Shown: in pieces, positions 62,327 to 64,000 of the stretch
Numbering within the stretch: the stretch's first letter is position 1
How the letters are laid out: every line of letters starts with the position of its first letter
Origin: Streptomyces pseudovenezuelae
Lineage (GTDB): Bacteria; Actinomycetota; Actinomycetes; Streptomycetales; Streptomycetaceae
DNA length: 64,000 nt
Assembly: GCF_029892565.1 (NCBI RefSeq)
Contig: NZ_JARXVH010000008.1
Coordinates: forward strand, 62,001 to 126,000
Reading direction: 5' to 3'
Position numbers and translations under genes: made by a program
The notes under the pieces: generated by a model
Databases searched by the model: none
Seen by the model: the letters and a program-made list of their open reading frames with translations, nothing else
What the model was told of the DNA's origin: nothing

Positions 62327-63784
62327 ATGTCCGAGACCCGCACCGCTGCCCCGCAGGCACCCGAGCCCACCCGCTCCTCAACGCGCAACGCGCTCGTCCT
62401 CGTCGCGCTCGTCTGGACCGTCCAACTGGTCGCGCTCATGGCCGCGTTGTCCGGCATCGCGCAGGCCGATGTCGCGATCCACTTCCGGACCACCGACATC
62501 GCGTGGTTCACCCTGATGACCCTGCTGACCGGGACCTTCTTCCTGCCCTTCGCGGTCAAGGCCGCGGCCCTGTTCGGCAAGAAGCGCGTCCTGCTCGTCG
62601 CCACCGGGCTGGGCTTCGTCGGCGACCTGGTCGCCGCCCTGGCCACCGACTACCGCACCCTGCTGATCGGGCGCGGCATCGCGGGCGTCTACGCCGCCAC
62701 CGCCCCGCTGGCCTACGCGATCACCCGCGACGTCTTCCCGCGCCGCTGGGTCGGACTCGCCAGCGGCATCCTCGCCGGCGGGATCGGCCTCGTCGCCTTC
62801 GGCGGGCCGTTCCTGTCCGGCTGGCTCCTGGACGACTACGGCTTCCGCGGCGTGCTGTGGTTCATGGCCATCAGCACCGCCGCGAGCTTCGTCCTGGTGG
62901 CCGCCTTCGTACCCGAGAGCCCGATCCGCACGGCGGGCGGCCGAATGGACTGGGCCGGCGGAATCCTCCTCGGCGCAGGAGTCACGGCGCTCGTCTACGC
63001 CGTCGGCCAGGGGTCGCACTGGGGCTGGGACAGCGGCAGGTTCGTCGGCTACGTCATCGGCGCGGTGATCACACTGGTCGCCTTCGTCCTCGTCGAACGC
63101 CGGGTGGCCGAACCCCTGTTCCCGCTGTCCATGACCCGGCGTCGTCCGGTGTGGACCGTCCTGCTGGCCACATCCGTCGCGGCCGGCTCGCTCAGCGCCG
63201 TCGGCGTGGTGATCCAGCTGCTGATACTGATGCCGAACATCCCCACCGTCTCCGAAGGACTGGGCTGGTCCGGGACCCACAACGCCATCGTCACCAGCCC
63301 GATCAGCGCCATGATCATCGTGGCGGCCGTCGGCACCGGTGTGCTCGCCCGCCGGATGGACGCACGCGTCATCCTGGGCACCGGCTCCGCGCTCACAGTC
63401 CTCGGCTACGGCATCGGCACCCACCTGCACCACAACGCCGCGCAGATCGTCGAGATGGGCCTGATCGCAGGGCTGGGCACCGGCATGGTCATGGCCATCG
63501 TGCCCATCATGATCATCGAGGTGGTCACCCCCGAGGAACAGGCACTGGCCAACGGCATGCAGACCCTCGGACAGGGCGTCGCCCAGATCGTCGTCTCCCA
63601 GCTGGCCTTCGTGGTCATGGCCCAGAACGGCGCGATCCTCAAGGGCACCCAGTTCTACCTGGACGCCGGTTTCACCAACGGCCTTTGGCTGGTGGTCGGT
63701 TGCTGCACCCTCGGCGCGCTGCTCGTCACCCTGATCCCGAAGAGCAAGCGCCTCGACGAGGTGCCGGCGGGGCAGGCCGCCTGA
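62327..63784 (+). CDS. MFS transporter (DHA2/EmrB-like, 14 segments)
   Basis: 485 residues. LVLVALVWTVQLVALMAALSGIA begins the first segment; RTLLIGRGIAGVYAATAPLAYAITRDVFPRRWVGLASGILAGGIGLVAFGGPFLSGWLLDDYGFRGVLWF covers motifs B and C of drug:H+ antiporters; 14 segments can be counted. It has a GFRGVLWFM region and a cytosolic C-terminus. In this position it probably imports the island's growth substrate or exports an intermediate. ATG 62327 follows GGAAGG. Divergent from the amidohydrolase operon. Confidence 0.9.
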   Translation: MSETRTAAPQAPEPTRSSTRNALVLVALVWTVQLVALMAALSGIAQADVAIHFRTTDIAWFTLMTLLTGTFFLPFAVKAAALFGKKRVLLVATGLGFVGDLVAALATDYRTLLIGRGIAGVYAATAPLAYAITRDVFPRRWVGLASGILAGGIGLVAFGGPFLSGWLLDDYGFRGVLWFMAISTAASFVLVAAFVPESPIRTAGGRMDWAGGILLGAGVTALVYAVGQGSHWGWDSGRFVGYVIGAVITLVAFVLVERRVAEPLFPLSMTRRRPVWTVLLATSVAAGSLSAVGVVIQLLILMPNIPTVSEGLGWSGTHNAIVTSPISAMIIVAAVGTGVLARRMDARVILGTGSALTVLGYGIGTHLHHNAAQIVEMGLIAGLGTGMVMAIVPIMIIEVVTPEEQALANGMQTLGQGVAQIVVSQLAFVVMAQNGAILKGTQFYLDAGFTNGLWLVVGCCTLGALLVTLIPKSKRLDEVPAGQAA

Positions 63785-63828
63785 TCGTGATGCCGGTGAA
63801 CAGTGAGCCCACCCGATGGCCGTTGGCT

Positions 63829-63852
63829 TTTCTGATCGATATCGATCAGAAA
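63829..63852. promoter_or_regulatory. 24-bp perfect palindrome after the MFS gene
   Basis: TTTCTGATCGAT and ATCGATCAGAAA are exact reverse complements with no spacer, 45 bp after the MFS stop. A further dyad ACACGC-TGATC-GCGTGT lies at 63883-63899. It could end the MFS transcript or be an operator for a gene beyond the window. Confidence 0.5.
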
Positions 63853-63895
63853 CCTGTGCTGGACCAACCATATGGACAGGCCACACGCTGATCGC

Positions 63896-64000
63896 GTGTC
63901 CAAGATTCCTTACGTCTCCAGCAGCCCGACCCCACCGCGCCACCTGCCGTGGTTCGTACGATCCGACGCCAGGACCTGGACCTGTGCGCCGCCCCCGGCC
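63896..64000 (+). other. Window end, no assignable gene
   Basis: A GTG at 63896 opens an unbroken frame to the edge (VSKIPYVSSSPTPPRHLPWF), and on the minus strand an open frame enters from the right and stops at 63916. Neither is recognisable or has a good ribosome site in view, so no coding call is made. Confidence 0.3.

Overview
The window is very GC-rich DNA with codon use, gene families and spacing typical of a Streptomyces or close actinomycete chromosome. Supporting signs are many TetR regulators, an ANTAR/STAS protein, a SAM methyltransferase of the Streptomyces DUF574 type, a PknB-like kinase, secreted DUF3152, DUF3455 and S8 proteins, and GTG/TTG starts behind strong GGAGG-type ribosome sites. 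I see no tRNA, rRNA, insertion sequence or CRISPR array.

Positions 1-26.3 kb are accessory metabolism and regulation: the start of an ATP-binding LuxR-type regulator at the left edge, a YbaB protein, an atypical LuxR regulator, cyanase, a broken molybdopterin oxidoreductase, a nucleobase permease, a flavin reductase, an HxlR-peroxiredoxin fusion divergent from a second-type enolase, and an alpha/beta hydrolase. A damaged or mis-assembled block follows (8.81-9.54 kb: PucR fragment, HdeD-like fragment, pure G/C homopolymers). Next come STAS-ANTAR, a methyltransferase, a TauD-type dioxygenase, beta-carbonic anhydrase, a redox operon (siderophore-interacting protein plus a PNPOx-FNR-ferredoxin fusion) divergent from a TetR gene, a Ser/Thr kinase, and a four-gene dehydrogenase operon divergent from another TetR gene.

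Positions 26.3-40 kb look more conserved: methylmalonyl-CoA mutase mutA-mutB-meaB, a response regulator/histidine kinase/lipoprotein operon, a DUF3152 metalloprotease-like protein, a large subtilase, and an acetyltransferase.

Positions 40-63.8 kb carry an MMPL exporter and then a coherent oxidative catabolic island of about 21 kb. It holds a P450 with its own 3Fe-4S ferredoxin and reductase, three SDRs, a Baeyer-Villiger monooxygenase, two SnoaL-like proteins, a cyclase-family hydrolase, a fused E1 alpha-beta 2-oxoacid dehydrogenase, acyl-CoA ligase, acyl-CoA dehydrogenase, enoyl-CoA hydratase, a Zn-alcohol dehydrogenase, an amidohydrolase, DoxX, an MFS transporter and one TetR regulator. The gene set fits hydroxylation, oxidation to a ketone, lactone formation, ring opening, CoA activation and beta-oxidation of an alicyclic or terpenoid-like substrate; the substrate is not readable from the sequence. 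The promoters of this island share unusual operator-like elements: a 20-bp identity between 47622 and 62227, a 12-mer ACCGACCGGTCG in three promoters, and a 21-bp TAGACCA...TAAA element in two. They suggest one regulon, with the TetR gene at 53785 the only regulator inside the island.

Three apparent single-base losses (two in the molybdopterin gene, one in a dehydrogenase), at least two of them in C runs, plus the G/C homopolymer block, suggest that part of the assembly has sequencing errors, so broken genes there should be read with caution.
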